Source of the DNA: Ramlibacter montanisoli
GTDB taxonomy: Bacteria > Pseudomonadota > Gammaproteobacteria > Burkholderiales > Burkholderiaceae_C
DNA: 64,000 nt
Direction: 5' to 3'
Assembly (NCBI RefSeq): GCF_013087525.1
Contig: NZ_JABFCS010000002.1
Span: 62,001-126,000, forward strand
Within the stretch, counting starts at the first letter, position 1. The number at the start of each line of letters is the position of its first letter. Made by a program: the position numbers and the translations under genes. The notes below the pieces were generated by a model. That model did not search any database and was not told the origin of the DNA. It saw only the letters and a list, made by a program, of their open reading frames with translations. Positions 1 through 8,568 of this stretch are shown one piece after another.

Positions 1-55
1 CGGCCGCTGCGTGAGCAACCTGTTCGGCGCCGGCGAAGCGCGGGTGCACGCCTGA
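1..55 (+). CDS. ileS: isoleucyl-tRNA synthetase, C-terminal end (partial)
   Basis: Only the last 17 residues are in the window ([17 protein letters not shown] then TGA). The Gly-Arg-Cys and the following Gly-Glu-x-Arg match the end of the C-terminal zinc finger of bacterial IleS, the enzyme that charges tRNA-Ile in the cytoplasm. The identification rests on this short tail plus the well-known ileS-lspA gene order. The stop codon overlaps the lspA ATG by one base, so the two are probably translationally coupled. Confidence 0.75.
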   Translation, partial: GRCVSNLFGAGEARVHA

Positions 56-567
56 TGGCCCGCGGCGACACCCTCTCCCTGCGCGGTTCGGCCACGGGCA
101 GCATGCTGCCCTGGCTGGGCCTGGCCCTGATCATCCTGATCGTCGACCAGCTCACGAAAGTATTGATCCTGGGGCACTACAAGCACGGCGATTCGACCTA
201 CATCACGCCCTTCTTTAACCTCGTGCGGGCGCACAACACCGGGGCCGCCTTCTCCTTCCTGGCGGCGGCATCGGGCTGGCAGCGCTGGCTGTTCACCGGC
301 ATCGGGGTGGCGGCGACGGTCTTCATCGTGTACCTGCTGCGCACCCACCCGGGGCAGAAGCTGTTCTCCTTCGCCCTGGCCTGCATCCTGGGCGGCGCCG
401 TAGGCAACGTGATCGACCGCCTGCTGCACGGCTACGTGGTGGACTTCCTGCAGTTCCACTGGGGCGGCTGGTACTTCCCGGCCTTCAACGTGGCCGACGC
501 CGGCATCACCGTCGGCGCCGTCTGCCTGGTGCTCGACGAGCTGCTGCGCGTGCGGCGTTCCCGCTGA
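55..567 (+). CDS. lspA: lipoprotein signal peptidase (signal peptidase II)
   Basis: A 170-residue inner-membrane aspartyl protease that cuts signal peptides from prolipoproteins after lipid attachment. Four hydrophobic segments are visible. The two catalytic aspartates lie in the family motifs NVIDR (Asp about 121) and FNVAD (Asp about 148). The length is normal for the family. The ATG overlaps the stop of the preceding ileS, the classical arrangement. No frame problem is seen. Lipoprotein substrates exist in this window, for example the BMP receptor at 47470-48638. Confidence 0.97.
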   Translation: MARGDTLSLRGSATGSMLPWLGLALIILIVDQLTKVLILGHYKHGDSTYITPFFNLVRAHNTGAAFSFLAAASGWQRWLFTGIGVAATVFIVYLLRTHPGQKLFSFALACILGGAVGNVIDRLLHGYVVDFLQFHWGGWYFPAFNVADAGITVGAVCLVLDELLRVRRSR

Positions 568-662
568 CCGTTGTTCCGGCGCAGCGGGAGGGCTTCCCGC
601 GCCGCTGACGGGATTGACCCTGAGCCCCCAAGGCCGGGGTGCGGCGTATCATTGTTTCAAAC

Positions 663-2330
663 ATGAAGCATCTGCTGAACCTGCTGGCAGCCGTGGCGCT
701 GCTGGTCTGGGGCACGTATCTCGTTCGCACCGGCATCCTCCGGGTCTTCGGCGGCAACCTGCGGCAGGTCCTCGCGCGCAGCATCGACACCCGCCCGGCC
801 GCCGCCATGGCCGGACTCGGGGTCACGGCCCTGGTGCAGTCCAGCACCGCCACCGCGCTGATCGTCTCCTCCTTCGTCGGCCAGGGCCTGGTGGCCCTGC
901 CCACGGCGCTGGCCGTCATGCTGGGGGCCGACGTCGGCACCAGCCTGATGACGGTGGTGTTCTCCTTCGACCTGTCCTGGCTGTCGCCCCTGTTCATCTT
1001 CGTCGGCGTGGTGCTGTTCATCACGCGCCAGGCCACGCCGCTCGGGCGCTTCGGCCGCGTGCTGATCGGCCTGGGGCTGATGCTGCTGGCGCTGCGGCTG
1101 GTGTCGGAGTCGACCGCCATCATGGTCAAGTCCCCGGCGGTGCAGGCGCTGCTGCTGACCCTCTCCAGCGACATCCTGCTGGAGATCACGGTCGGCGCGG
1201 TGCTGGCCGTCATCGCCTATTCCAGCCTGGCCATCGTGCTGCTCACGGCCACGCTCGCCGCCTCCGGCGCCATCCCGCTGGACGTCGCGCTCGGCCTGAC
1301 GCTGGGCGCCAACCTCGGCAGCGGCCTGCTCGGCGTGCTGGCCACCGCCAAGTCCAGCGTCGAAGTGCGGCAGGTGCCGATCGGCAACCTGGTGTTCAAG
1401 ATCGTCGGCGTGATCATGGCCGCGCCCTTCGCCGCCTTCTGGATCCGCACGCTCAAGCCCTACCTGCCCGAGCCCGCGACGGTGGTGGTGCTGTACCACC
1501 TGGTGTTCAACGTGCTGATCGCGCTGATCTTCCTGGCCTTCACCCACATCGTCGCGCGCTGGGTCGAGCAGTGGCTGCCCAAGCCGGACCGCAACATGGT
1601 CGCCGGCCGGCCGCACCACCTGGACCCGTCGGCACTGGCCACGCCCTCGCTGGCGATCTCCAATGCCGCACGCGAAGCGCTGCACCAGGCCGACATCGTG
1701 GAGACCATGCTGCTGGGCATGCTGCGCGTGATCAAGGACAACGACCTGCGCCTGGCCGAGGAGTTGCGGCGCATGGACGACACGGTCGACCAGCTCTATT
1801 CCGCGATCAAGTACTACCTGACCAAGATCTCACGCGAGGCGCTGGGCGAGGAGGAAAGCAAGCGCTGGACGGACATCATCAGCTTCACGATCAACATGGA
1901 GCAGATCGGCGACATCATCGAGCGCGTGCTGCTGGACATCGAGGACAAGAAGATCAAGAAGGGGCGCAACTTCTCCGACGCCGGCATGGCGGAGATCTGC
2001 GAGCTGCATGCGCGCCTGGTGGACAACCTGCGGCTGGGCATGAGCGTGTTCCTCAACGGCTCGGTGCGCGACGCGCAGAAGCTGCTGGAGGAAAAGGCGC
2101 GCTTCCGCGACCTGGAGCGCGCCTATGCGGGCACGCACCTGACGCGCCTGACCGAGAACACCGTGCAGAGCATCGAGACCAGCTCGCTGCACCTCGACCT
2201 GATCAGCGACCTCAAGCGGATCAACTCGCACATCTGCTCGATCGCCTATCCCATCCTGGATTCGGCCGGGGCGCTGTCGCCCACCCGCTTCAGGCAGGTG
2301 TTGCCGGAAGAACCGTCGCGGGCGTTGTAG
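663..2330 (+). CDS. Na+/phosphate cotransporter family protein with PhoU-like domain
   Basis: A protein of about 555 residues with an N-terminal half of repeated membrane segments carrying the Na/Pi-cotransporter signature QSSTATALIVSS (about residues 60-70), and a C-terminal soluble helical half resembling PhoU. Members of this family (YjbB/NptA-like) move phosphate with sodium, usually as exporters or low-affinity carriers. I chose the ATG at 663 because the first membrane helix starts there. A GTG at 639 would add eight residues, and neither start has a clear ribosome binding site. The 3' end overlaps the convergent receiver gene by 41 bases. Confidence 0.88.
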   Translation: MKHLLNLLAAVALLVWGTYLVRTGILRVFGGNLRQVLARSIDTRPAAAMAGLGVTALVQSSTATALIVSSFVGQGLVALPTALAVMLGADVGTSLMTVVFSFDLSWLSPLFIFVGVVLFITRQATPLGRFGRVLIGLGLMLLALRLVSESTAIMVKSPAVQALLLTLSSDILLEITVGAVLAVIAYSSLAIVLLTATLAASGAIPLDVALGLTLGANLGSGLLGVLATAKSSVEVRQVPIGNLVFKIVGVIMAAPFAAFWIRTLKPYLPEPATVVVLYHLVFNVLIALIFLAFTHIVARWVEQWLPKPDRNMVAGRPHHLDPSALATPSLAISNAAREALHQADIVETMLLGMLRVIKDNDLRLAEELRRMDDTVDQLYSAIKYYLTKISREALGEEESKRWTDIISFTINMEQIGDIIERVLLDIEDKKIKKGRNFSDAGMAEICELHARLVDNLRLGMSVFLNGSVRDAQKLLEEKARFRDLERAYAGTHLTRLTENTVQSIETSSLHLDLISDLKRINSHICSIAYPILDSAGALSPTRFRQVLPEEPSRAL

Positions 2331-2727
2331 CCGCCGCGGCCGGCGCCTGGCCGCCCGCGCGTTCGCCCTTCAGGCGCGCGCAATAGTCCACCAGCATCTC
2401 CAGCTCGGTCGACTTGTCGAACACCGCGTCCGCGCCCAGCTGCATGCAGCGCCAGCGCACGTCGCGCGAGGAATGGTTGCTGAGCACCACCACCTTCTGC
2501 CCGGCCTTGCGCTTGCGGCAGGCGTCCAGCACGTTCATGCCGCTGCCTTCGCGCAGGAACAGGTCGATCACCGCGAGGTCCCACTCGTTGTGGCACAGCC
2601 AGCGCTTCGCCTCGTGCTCCGATTCGGTGGTGCCGACGGGCTCGACCTGCGCGAGCTCCTTCAGGGTTTCGATGAGGTTGTCCCGGATCGTCGAGCTGTC
2701 CTCGACGATGTAGGCGCGAAACGTCAT
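2290..2727 (-). CDS. stand-alone response-regulator receiver protein (CheY-like)
   Basis: A 145-residue single-domain receiver. The acidic pair is in VEDSS near residue 9, the phosphoacceptor Asp in VIDLFL near residue 55, and the conserved Lys in FDKS near residue 105. A low-complexity Ala/Pro/Thr tail of about 25 residues follows the domain. No output domain is present, so it probably acts by protein contact or as a phosphate relay. A GGAGAA ribosome site precedes the ATG. No histidine kinase is adjacent, so the partner is unknown. The gene converges on the Na/Pi transporter gene and overlaps its end. Confidence 0.88.
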   Translation of the reverse strand: MTFRAYIVEDSSTIRDNLIETLKELAQVEPVGTTESEHEAKRWLCHNEWDLAVIDLFLREGSGMNVLDACRKRKAGQKVVVLSNHSSRDVRWRCMQLGADAVFDKSTELEMLVDYCARLKGERAGGQAPAAAATTPATVLPATPA

Positions 2728-2859
2728 TGCTGCTTCTCCAGGGTGCAGGGGACGGCCTCAGGGCCGCCTCATGGGACAGGACTCTAGGTTCGGCACGTCA
2801 GCGGTGCTGAAAGCGGCCAAGCCATGCTGCTGTAGGAAAGGGCAACTCAGGAGCGCCGA

Positions 2860-3654
2860 TCACGCCCCGTACGCGGCCAGCAGGATCAGCGCCGCGTCGA
2901 CGGTGAACTCGCCGGCCTCCAGCCTTTGCGTGAGCTCGTCGGCCGCCATCACGCGGAAGCCGGCGACCTCGCCGTCCTGGTTGGCGGGCACCACGCCCGC
3001 CGGCAGCCTTGCAGCGTACCAGTCCAGGGCCTCGACCACGTAACCGTGTGCGAGCTCGGCGAAGGGCCGCTGCGTGGTGACCCGTCCGCCATGGCGCAGT
3101 TCGCGCAACTGCGGCACGCGCAGCCCGGCCTCTTCCCAGGTCTCGCGTTCCAGCGCCTGTTCGACGCTGTCGCTGGCCGGCACCATGCCGCCCACCAGCG
3201 TGTCCCACAGTCCCGGGTCGGTCGGCTTGTCGAAGGCGCGCTGCTGCAGCCAGACCTGTCCCGCATCGTCCACGGCCGTGAGGTGCACCGCATGCGTTGC
3301 GATCCCCAGCGGGCGCACCGCCGCGCGTTCGACCGTGCCGACCAGCGTGCCGCCGTCGCCGCGCACCGCCAGCTGTTCGTCGCGCCAGGCGTGGGCCAGG
3401 CCCGTGTCGCGCAGCACTTCGGCGATGTGCGCCAGCGAGGCCGTGGGTTCGCCCTCCAGCATCCAGCCGCCACGTGCCGCGTCCGCGCGCAGCACGGCGC
3501 CGGCTGCCAGGCCGGCGCGCCCGAACAGGTCGGGCTCGACCGAGCCGATGCGCTCGCCGGCGCACCACAGGGGCACGCGCGGACGCAGCGGCGGCGCGTG
3601 CGCCGCCGCGCGCAGCCGGTCGCGCCAGGCGGGCGCCGGCTGCAGGCGGGTCAC
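2860..3654 (-). CDS. NUDIX hydrolase with N-terminal DUF4743-type domain
   Basis: A 264-residue protein. The first 110 or so residues resemble the DUF4743 region that precedes NUDIX domains in thiamine-pyrophosphate-phosphohydrolase-like proteins (Tnr3 type). A Nudix box follows around residues 160-182, ending in RETWEEAGL. The first box glutamate (G-x5-E) is Asp here, and the metal-binding RETWEE is intact. The GTG start overlaps the upstream quinone oxidoreductase stop (GTGA), so the two are coupled. The family hydrolyses nucleoside or thiamine diphosphates. The substrate cannot be read from sequence. Confidence 0.85.
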   Translation of the reverse strand: MTRLQPAPAWRDRLRAAAHAPPLRPRVPLWCAGERIGSVEPDLFGRAGLAAGAVLRADAARGGWMLEGEPTASLAHIAEVLRDTGLAHAWRDEQLAVRGDGGTLVGTVERAAVRPLGIATHAVHLTAVDDAGQVWLQQRAFDKPTDPGLWDTLVGGMVPASDSVEQALERETWEEAGLRVPQLRELRHGGRVTTQRPFAELAHGYVVEALDWYAARLPAGVVPANQDGEVAGFRVMAADELTQRLEAGEFTVDAALILLAAYGA

Positions 3655-4634
3655 AGGGTGAGGATGGTGCAGCCGGTGGTCTTGCGCGCTTCCAGCGCCT
3701 GGTGCGCCTCGCGCACCTGCGCCAGCGGGAACTTCTGGTCGATGCGGATCTTCACCTTGCCGCTGGTGACGGCGGCGAACAGGTCGTCCGCCATCTGCTG
3801 CGTGGCCTCGCGCGTGGCGATGTGCGTGAACAGTGTCTGGCGCGTGACGTAGAGCGAACCCTTCACGCCCAGGATGCCGGGGGCGAACGGCGGCACCGGA
3901 CCGGAGGCATTGCCGAAGCTGGCCATCAGGCCGAAGGGCGACAGGCAGTCCAGCGACTTGTCCCAGGTGTCCTTGCCGACCGAGTCGTACACCACCTTCA
4001 CGCCCTTGCCGCCGGTGATCTCCTTGACCTTGTCCTTGAAGTCTTCCTTGCTGTAGTTCACCATGAACTCGGCGCCGAGCGACTTGGCCAGCTGGCATTT
4101 CTCGTCGCTGCCGGCCGTGCCGATCAGGCGCAGGCCCATGGCCTTGGCCCACTGCACGGCGATCAGGCCGACGCCGCCGGCCGCCGCATGGAACAGCACG
4201 AAGTCGCCTTCCTTCAGGCCACCCTGGGGCTGCGTGCGCTTGAGCAGGTACTGCGCCGTCAGGCCCTTGAGCATCATGGCGGCGCCGGTGTCGAAGTCGA
4301 TCGCATCGGGCAGCTTGCACACGGTCTTGGCCGGCATCACCCGCACTTCGGAGTAGGAGCCGGGCGGCTGGCTGGCATAGGCGGCGCGGTCGCCGGCCTT
4401 CAGGTGCGTGACGCCCTGGCCCACGGCCTCGACGATGCCGGAGCCTTCCATGCCCAGCGTCGCCGGCATCGGCAGCTGGTACAGGCCGGTGCGGTGGTAC
4501 ACGTCGATGAAGTTCAGGCCGACGGCCTTGTGGCGGATGCGGATCTCGCCGGGGCCGGGATCGCCCACCTGCACGTCCGCCAGTTCCATCTGCTCGGGGC
4601 CGCCATGCTGGCGGATCTGGACCGCTTTGCTCAC
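3651..4634 (-). CDS. qor: NADPH:quinone oxidoreductase, zinc-independent MDR family
   Basis: A 327-residue medium-chain dehydrogenase/reductase. It has the GroES-like N-terminal half and a Rossmann half with the AAGGVG nucleotide-binding motif (about residues 150-160), and it lacks the zinc-ligand cysteines of alcohol dehydrogenases. Qor enzymes reduce quinones with NADPH in the cytoplasm. The start is a GTG preceded by AGGAG at good spacing. No ATG in the same position fits. It leads a two-gene operon with the NUDIX gene (4-base overlap) and is divergent from the EamA gene. Confidence 0.92.
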   Translation of the reverse strand: MSKAVQIRQHGGPEQMELADVQVGDPGPGEIRIRHKAVGLNFIDVYHRTGLYQLPMPATLGMEGSGIVEAVGQGVTHLKAGDRAAYASQPPGSYSEVRVMPAKTVCKLPDAIDFDTGAAMMLKGLTAQYLLKRTQPQGGLKEGDFVLFHAAAGGVGLIAVQWAKAMGLRLIGTAGSDEKCQLAKSLGAEFMVNYSKEDFKDKVKEITGGKGVKVVYDSVGKDTWDKSLDCLSPFGLMASFGNASGPVPPFAPGILGVKGSLYVTRQTLFTHIATREATQQMADDLFAAVTSGKVKIRIDQKFPLAQVREAHQALEARKTTGCTILTL

Positions 4635-4746
4635 GTGAGTCTCCTGTTGCTGTGACCTGGGAATGCCGCGCATCGTGCCACGAATCCGCCGGTCCCGCCC
4701 CGGCAGGGACAGGCGCGGCCCTCGGCTACAGTCGCCCGCTGCAGCG

Positions 4747-5645
4747 ATGAACCAGCGCCTCACCTTCTCCACCGCCCTGCTCCTCACGCTGCCACCGGTG
4801 CTCTGGGCGGGCAATGCCGTCGTCGGCCGGCTGGTGGCGCCGCTGGTGCCGCCGCTCACGCTCAACTTCCTGCGCTGGGCGCTCGCCTTCCTCCTGCTGC
4901 TGCCGCTGGCGTGGCGGGTGCTGCGCGCCGACAGCCCGGTCTGGGCCGGCATGCGCCGCTACGCAGTGCTGGGCCTGCTGGGCGTGGGCTGCTACAACGC
5001 GCTGCAGTACCTCGCGGTGAAGACCTCGACGCCGGTCAACGTCACGCTGGTGGGTTCCAGCATGCCCGCCTTCATGCTCGGACTGGGCGCGGCCTTCTTC
5101 CACCAGCGCATCACGCAGCGGCAGCTCGTGGGCGCGGTGCTGTCGATCGCCGGCGTTCTGGTCGTGCTGGCGCGCGGCGAGCCCGCGCACCTCGCGCAGG
5201 TGCGTTTCGTCGCCGGCGACCTCTACATGCTGCTGGCCACCGCCGCCTGGGCGCTGTACAGCTGGCTGCTCACGCGGCCGGGCGACGCACCCGAAGTGCG
5301 CCGCGACTGGGCAGCGTTCCTGATGGCGCAGCTGGTGCCCGGGCTCGCGTGGTCGGGCATGTTCGCAGCGACCGAGTCGGCGGTGGGCACGCAGGCCATC
5401 CAGTGGGGGGTGCCGCTGCTGCTCGCGCTGGTGTACATCGCGGTCGGGCCGGCGATCGTCGCGTACCGCGCGTGGGGACTCGGCGTGCAACGCGTGGGCC
5501 CAACATCGCGGGCTTCTTCTCCAACCTCACGCCGCTGTTCGCAGCCTTGTTCTCCGCTGCATTCCTCGGCGAACCGCCGCAGCTCTACCATGCAGCGGCC
5601 TTCGTGCTCATCGTGGGCGGAATCCTCGTTTCGTCGAAACGCTGA
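4747..5645 (+). CDS. EamA/DMT-family transporter (frameshifted as read)
   Basis: A drug/metabolite transporter of about 299 residues with ten predicted membrane helices and two EamA repeats. The reading frame breaks at about 5496-5501 in a GGGCCC run. Before this the frame ends in GLGVQRVG, and the natural continuation GPNIAGFFSNLTPLFAAL lies one frame over and runs to the TGA at 5643-5645. One added base restores a full-length protein, so a sequencing or assembly deletion is likelier than a dead gene. Start ATG is at 4747. The substrate is unknown; the family exports small metabolites. Confidence 0.8.
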
Positions 5646-5692
5646 ACCGCGGATTCCTGCGCTTGCCCGCCGGGCACCGCCGGACGCGCGCT

Positions 5693-6181
5693 TCAGCGGA
5701 TGTACTGGTCGACGAAGGCGGCACCCAGGCCGCAGGCCTCGTAATGCCGGCGGCACAGGTCGATCTTGGAGTGCACGTCCTCGTAGCCGGTGACCGCGCC
5801 CTTCTCGTCCACGTACACCATGGCACCGTGGATGTTGAAGAAGGTGATCATCTCCTGCGCGCCGCTCGCCTCGTCCACCACCAGCGTGTGGATCTCGCCG
5901 GGTGGCTCGTACACGAAGGAGCCCTCGCGCGCGACCCAGTCGTGCTCCAGGTAGCGCCAGGCGCCCTTGAGCACCAGGCCCGTCACCCACGAGGGATGGA
6001 TGTGCCGCGAGAGCACGCCCGACTTGCGCACGCGCAGCAGGTTGCACCAGCTGCCGGTCACGGTGTTGAGCAGCAGCGGGCGGAACCACACGTCCTTGGC
6101 CTGCGGCACCCAGACGCGCTCGTCCTCGGGAATGGCCTGCTCGGCGATCTCGGGGCGGATGCCGGGAAGCTGGAAGATCAT
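5693..6181 (-). CDS. cupin-domain protein, 2,4'-dihydroxyacetophenone dioxygenase-like
   Basis: A 162-residue single cupin resembling the ChrR-like/2,4'-dihydroxyacetophenone dioxygenase group. Candidate metal ligands are in SRHIHPSWV (two His, about residues 58-62) and GEIHTLV (about residue 95). It is the last gene of the minus-strand TRAP operon, 12 bases after the SDR stop, so it is probably co-transcribed with sugar-acid genes. An aromatic-ring-cleaving role would not fit that setting. A sugar isomerase or metal-binding sensor role is possible. Function is inferred only to family level. Confidence 0.75.
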   Translation of the reverse strand: MIFQLPGIRPEIAEQAIPEDERVWVPQAKDVWFRPLLLNTVTGSWCNLLRVRKSGVLSRHIHPSWVTGLVLKGAWRYLEHDWVAREGSFVYEPPGEIHTLVVDEASGAQEMITFFNIHGAMVYVDEKGAVTGYEDVHSKIDLCRRHYEACGLGAAFVDQYIR

Positions 6182-6193
6182 GCGCAGGTCCTT

Positions 6194-6946
6194 TCAGGAA
6201 ACGAGGTAGCCGCCGTCGACCGGCAGCACCACGCCGGTGACGAAGCCGGCGGCCGGCGAGGCGAGGAACAGCACGGCACCGGCCACGTCCTCCGGCCGGC
6301 CCCAGCGCGCCAGCGGCGTGCGCCCGAGGATCGCCTGGCTGCGCGCCGGGTCCTCCTGCAGCGCACCGGTCAGGCGCGTGGCGATCCAGCCGGGCGCGAT
6401 GGCGTTGACGCGGATGCCGTCGGCCGCATAGGCGATCGCCAGCGACTTGGTCATCTGCGCGACGCCGCCCTTGCTCGCCGAGTAACCGGGCACCAGGCCG
6501 CCGCCGAAGAAGCTGAGCATGGACGCGGTGTTGACGATGCAGCCGCCGCCGCCGGCCTTGAGCTTGGCGCGCGCGGCCGCGCAGGCGCGCATGCTGCCGT
6601 TGAGGTTGATGTCCACGACCTGCGCGAACACCGCGGGGTCCAGCTCGTCGCCGCGCCGCAGGATGCCGGCGCAGTTGACCAGCACGTCGAGGCGCGGCAG
6701 TGCGTCCACGCAGGCGCGCACGGCCGCGTCGTCGCGCACGTCGAGTTCAACGTGCGTGCATCCGGCCAGGGTCTCGTCGGCTGCCGCGCCTTGAACGTCG
6801 GCACGCGTGGCACCCGTCACCTGCACCTGCGCGCCGGCCTGCCGGAAGGCGGCGGCGATGCCGGCACCGATGCCGGAAGTACCGCCCACCACCAGCACCT
6901 GGCGGCCGGCGAACAGGCCAGGCGCGTAGCTCGCGTGCGCGTTCAT
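6194..6946 (-). CDS. SDR-family oxidoreductase of the sugar-acid operon
   Basis: A 250-residue classical short-chain dehydrogenase. The NAD(P) motif GGTSGIGAG is near residues 20-28, NCAG near 93, the catalytic Ser in NTASM and the Tyr/Lys pair in YSASK near residues 155-159. All the active residues are present. The ATG overlaps the kinase stop by four bases, so it is coupled to it. Its neighbours suggest oxidation or reduction of a keto-deoxy sugar acid (KduD-like role), which is inference. Confidence 0.88.
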   Translation of the reverse strand: MNAHASYAPGLFAGRQVLVVGGTSGIGAGIAAAFRQAGAQVQVTGATRADVQGAAADETLAGCTHVELDVRDDAAVRACVDALPRLDVLVNCAGILRRGDELDPAVFAQVVDINLNGSMRACAAARAKLKAGGGGCIVNTASMLSFFGGGLVPGYSASKGGVAQMTKSLAIAYAADGIRVNAIAPGWIATRLTGALQEDPARSQAILGRTPLARWGRPEDVAGAVLFLASPAAGFVTGVVLPVDGGYLVS

Positions 6947-7872
6947 GCGGGATATTCCTTCAGTGCTGCGCGGACCTGTTCGGCGCGCGGGATCGGTTCC
7001 ACCGCACCATAGCCTTCGGTGGACAATGCCGCCGCCACCACCGCGTAGCGGGCCGCGTCGCGCAGCGCATCGCCGGCGACCAGGCGCGCCAGCAGCGCGC
7101 CGCCGAAGGTGTCGCCCGCGCCGGTGGCGTCCACCGGCGTGCAGCGGTGCGGCGGCAGCTGCCAGCGCTGCTTGCCGTCGGTGACCAGCGCGCCCTGCGC
7201 GCCCATCTTGAGCGCGACCACCTTCGCGCCCAGCTGGAGGCAGAAGTCGAGCAGCGCCTCGGGCGCCTGCAGCCCGCTGATCGCCTGCACGTCCTCCATG
7301 CTGGGCAGGCAGATGTCGCTCAGGCGGATGAGCTCGCGCATCACGGCGCGCGCGCGGGCGATCGGCCACAGCTTCAGGCGCAGGTTGGTGTCGAAGGACA
7401 CCTGCACGCCGGCGGTGCGGGCGATGTCCACCGCCGCGAAGCAGGTGTCGCAGGCGCTGTCGGAGATCGCCGCGGAGATGCCGGAAAGGTGCAGCACGCG
7501 CGCGGACGCGATGCGCTCGCGCGGCAGGTCCTGCGGCTTCATGCGGCTGGCCGCCGAGCCCTTGCGGAAGAAGCTGAAATGGTGGCCCTGCGCGTCGTGC
7601 GTCACGAAGTAGGCGGCGGTGAAGGCCTCCGCGTCGGTCCGCACGCCGGCATGGTCCACGCCCTCGCGCTGCCACAGTTCGCGCAGCATGCGGCCATAGA
7701 CGTCGTCGCCGACCGCGGAGAGGTAGCCCACCTGCGCGCCCTGGCGGGCGGCCGCGATGGCCGCGTTGGAGGTGTCGCCGCCGAAGCCCTGCAGGTACAT
7801 CCGGCCGCCGCCTTCGCCGGTCTGGTTGAATTCGACCATGGGCTCGCCCAGGGCCAGGATGTCGGTCTGCAC
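6943..7872 (-). CDS. PfkB-family sugar kinase, 2-keto-3-deoxygluconate kinase-like
   Basis: A 309-residue ribokinase-fold enzyme. The N-terminal glycine-rich pair (GGDTSNAA, about residues 33-40) and the C-terminal PfkB signature DATGAGDTFGG, with the catalytic Asp, are both intact. Overall it is closest to KdgK, which phosphorylates 2-keto-3-deoxygluconate before aldol cleavage. The start is GTG behind a strong GGAGGA site; no nearby ATG fits. It lies 14 bases downstream of the RraA-like gene and overlaps the SDR start. The specific substrate is inferred. Confidence 0.85.
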   Translation of the reverse strand: MQTDILALGEPMVEFNQTGEGGGRMYLQGFGGDTSNAAIAAARQGAQVGYLSAVGDDVYGRMLRELWQREGVDHAGVRTDAEAFTAAYFVTHDAQGHHFSFFRKGSAASRMKPQDLPRERIASARVLHLSGISAAISDSACDTCFAAVDIARTAGVQVSFDTNLRLKLWPIARARAVMRELIRLSDICLPSMEDVQAISGLQAPEALLDFCLQLGAKVVALKMGAQGALVTDGKQRWQLPPHRCTPVDATGAGDTFGGALLARLVAGDALRDAARYAVVAAALSTEGYGAVEPIPRAEQVRAALKEYPA

Positions 7873-7886
7873 CGGCGATTCCTCCT

Positions 7887-8534
7887 TCAAATGCGGCCGT
7901 ACTTGGCGAGTCCCTTGCGCAGCGACTTCTCCGCCACGATCAGCTTGGCCTGCTCCAGCTCGCGGGCGTCGATCTCGACGGCCATGGCCAGCACCTCGGC
8001 CGCCTTGTCCTTGGGCACCACCACCACGCCGTCGATGTCGGCAACGATCAGGTCGCCGGGATGCACGATGATGCCACCGACTTCCACCGGCACCTGCGAG
8101 GCGACCGTCTTGTAGCGGCCCAGCGTGGTGCCAGGGCTCACCGAACGGGCGAACACCGGGAAGTCGTAGTCGCGGCGGATCTCCGGGATGTCGCGCACGC
8201 CGCCGTCGAGGATGGCACCGGCGTGGCCGTTGGCGTAGGCGCCCGCGGTCATCAGGCCGCCCCACACCGCCACTTCGGACTCGCCGCCGGCGATCGAGAT
8301 CACGATCACGCTGCCCGCCGGCGCCTCGTCGATCAGGTCCAGCGCGTGCGTCGGCGGCAGGAATTCGTCGGTGGCCGCTTCCAGCACGGTGGCCGCCGGG
8401 CCCACCACGCGCTTGTCGTTGATGCGGGGCTTGATGCTGCTGTGCATGTAGCCGCGCTTGCCGCACACCTTGTCCACCGCGTCGGCCACGGAGGCCACGG
8501 CCACGGTCTGGAATCCTGCGATCAGTTCTTTCAT
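7887..8534 (-). CDS. RraA-family protein (HMG/CHA-type aldolase-like)
   Basis: A 215-residue member of the RraA/4-hydroxy-4-methyl-2-oxoglutarate aldolase superfamily. The region around GGVRDIPEIRR (about residues 108-118) matches the conserved substrate-binding Arg-Asp of the family. In catabolic operons these proteins usually act as class II pyruvate aldolases or decarboxylases, not as RNase E regulators. Start ATG at 8534 has GGAGCGAAG upstream. An upstream ATG at 8561 would add nine residues. Placed between a 2-hydroxyacid dehydrogenase and a KDG-type kinase, it may supply the missing aldol or decarboxylation step. Confidence 0.85.
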   Translation of the reverse strand: MKELIAGFQTVAVASVADAVDKVCGKRGYMHSSIKPRINDKRVVGPAATVLEAATDEFLPPTHALDLIDEAPAGSVIVISIAGGESEVAVWGGLMTAGAYANGHAGAILDGGVRDIPEIRRDYDFPVFARSVSPGTTLGRYKTVASQVPVEVGGIIVHPGDLIVADIDGVVVVPKDKAAEVLAMAVEIDARELEQAKLIVAEKSLRKGLAKYGRI

Positions 8535-8568
8535 TCTTCGCTCCATTCGGAAAATCTTCACCAGCGGT

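Noticed and set aside
614-2386. A 590-codon frame parallel to the Na/Pi transporter gene
   Set aside because: The overlapping frame from 663 carries the QSSTAT and PhoU-like features; the other is a shifted shadow rich in Arg, Ala and Gly.
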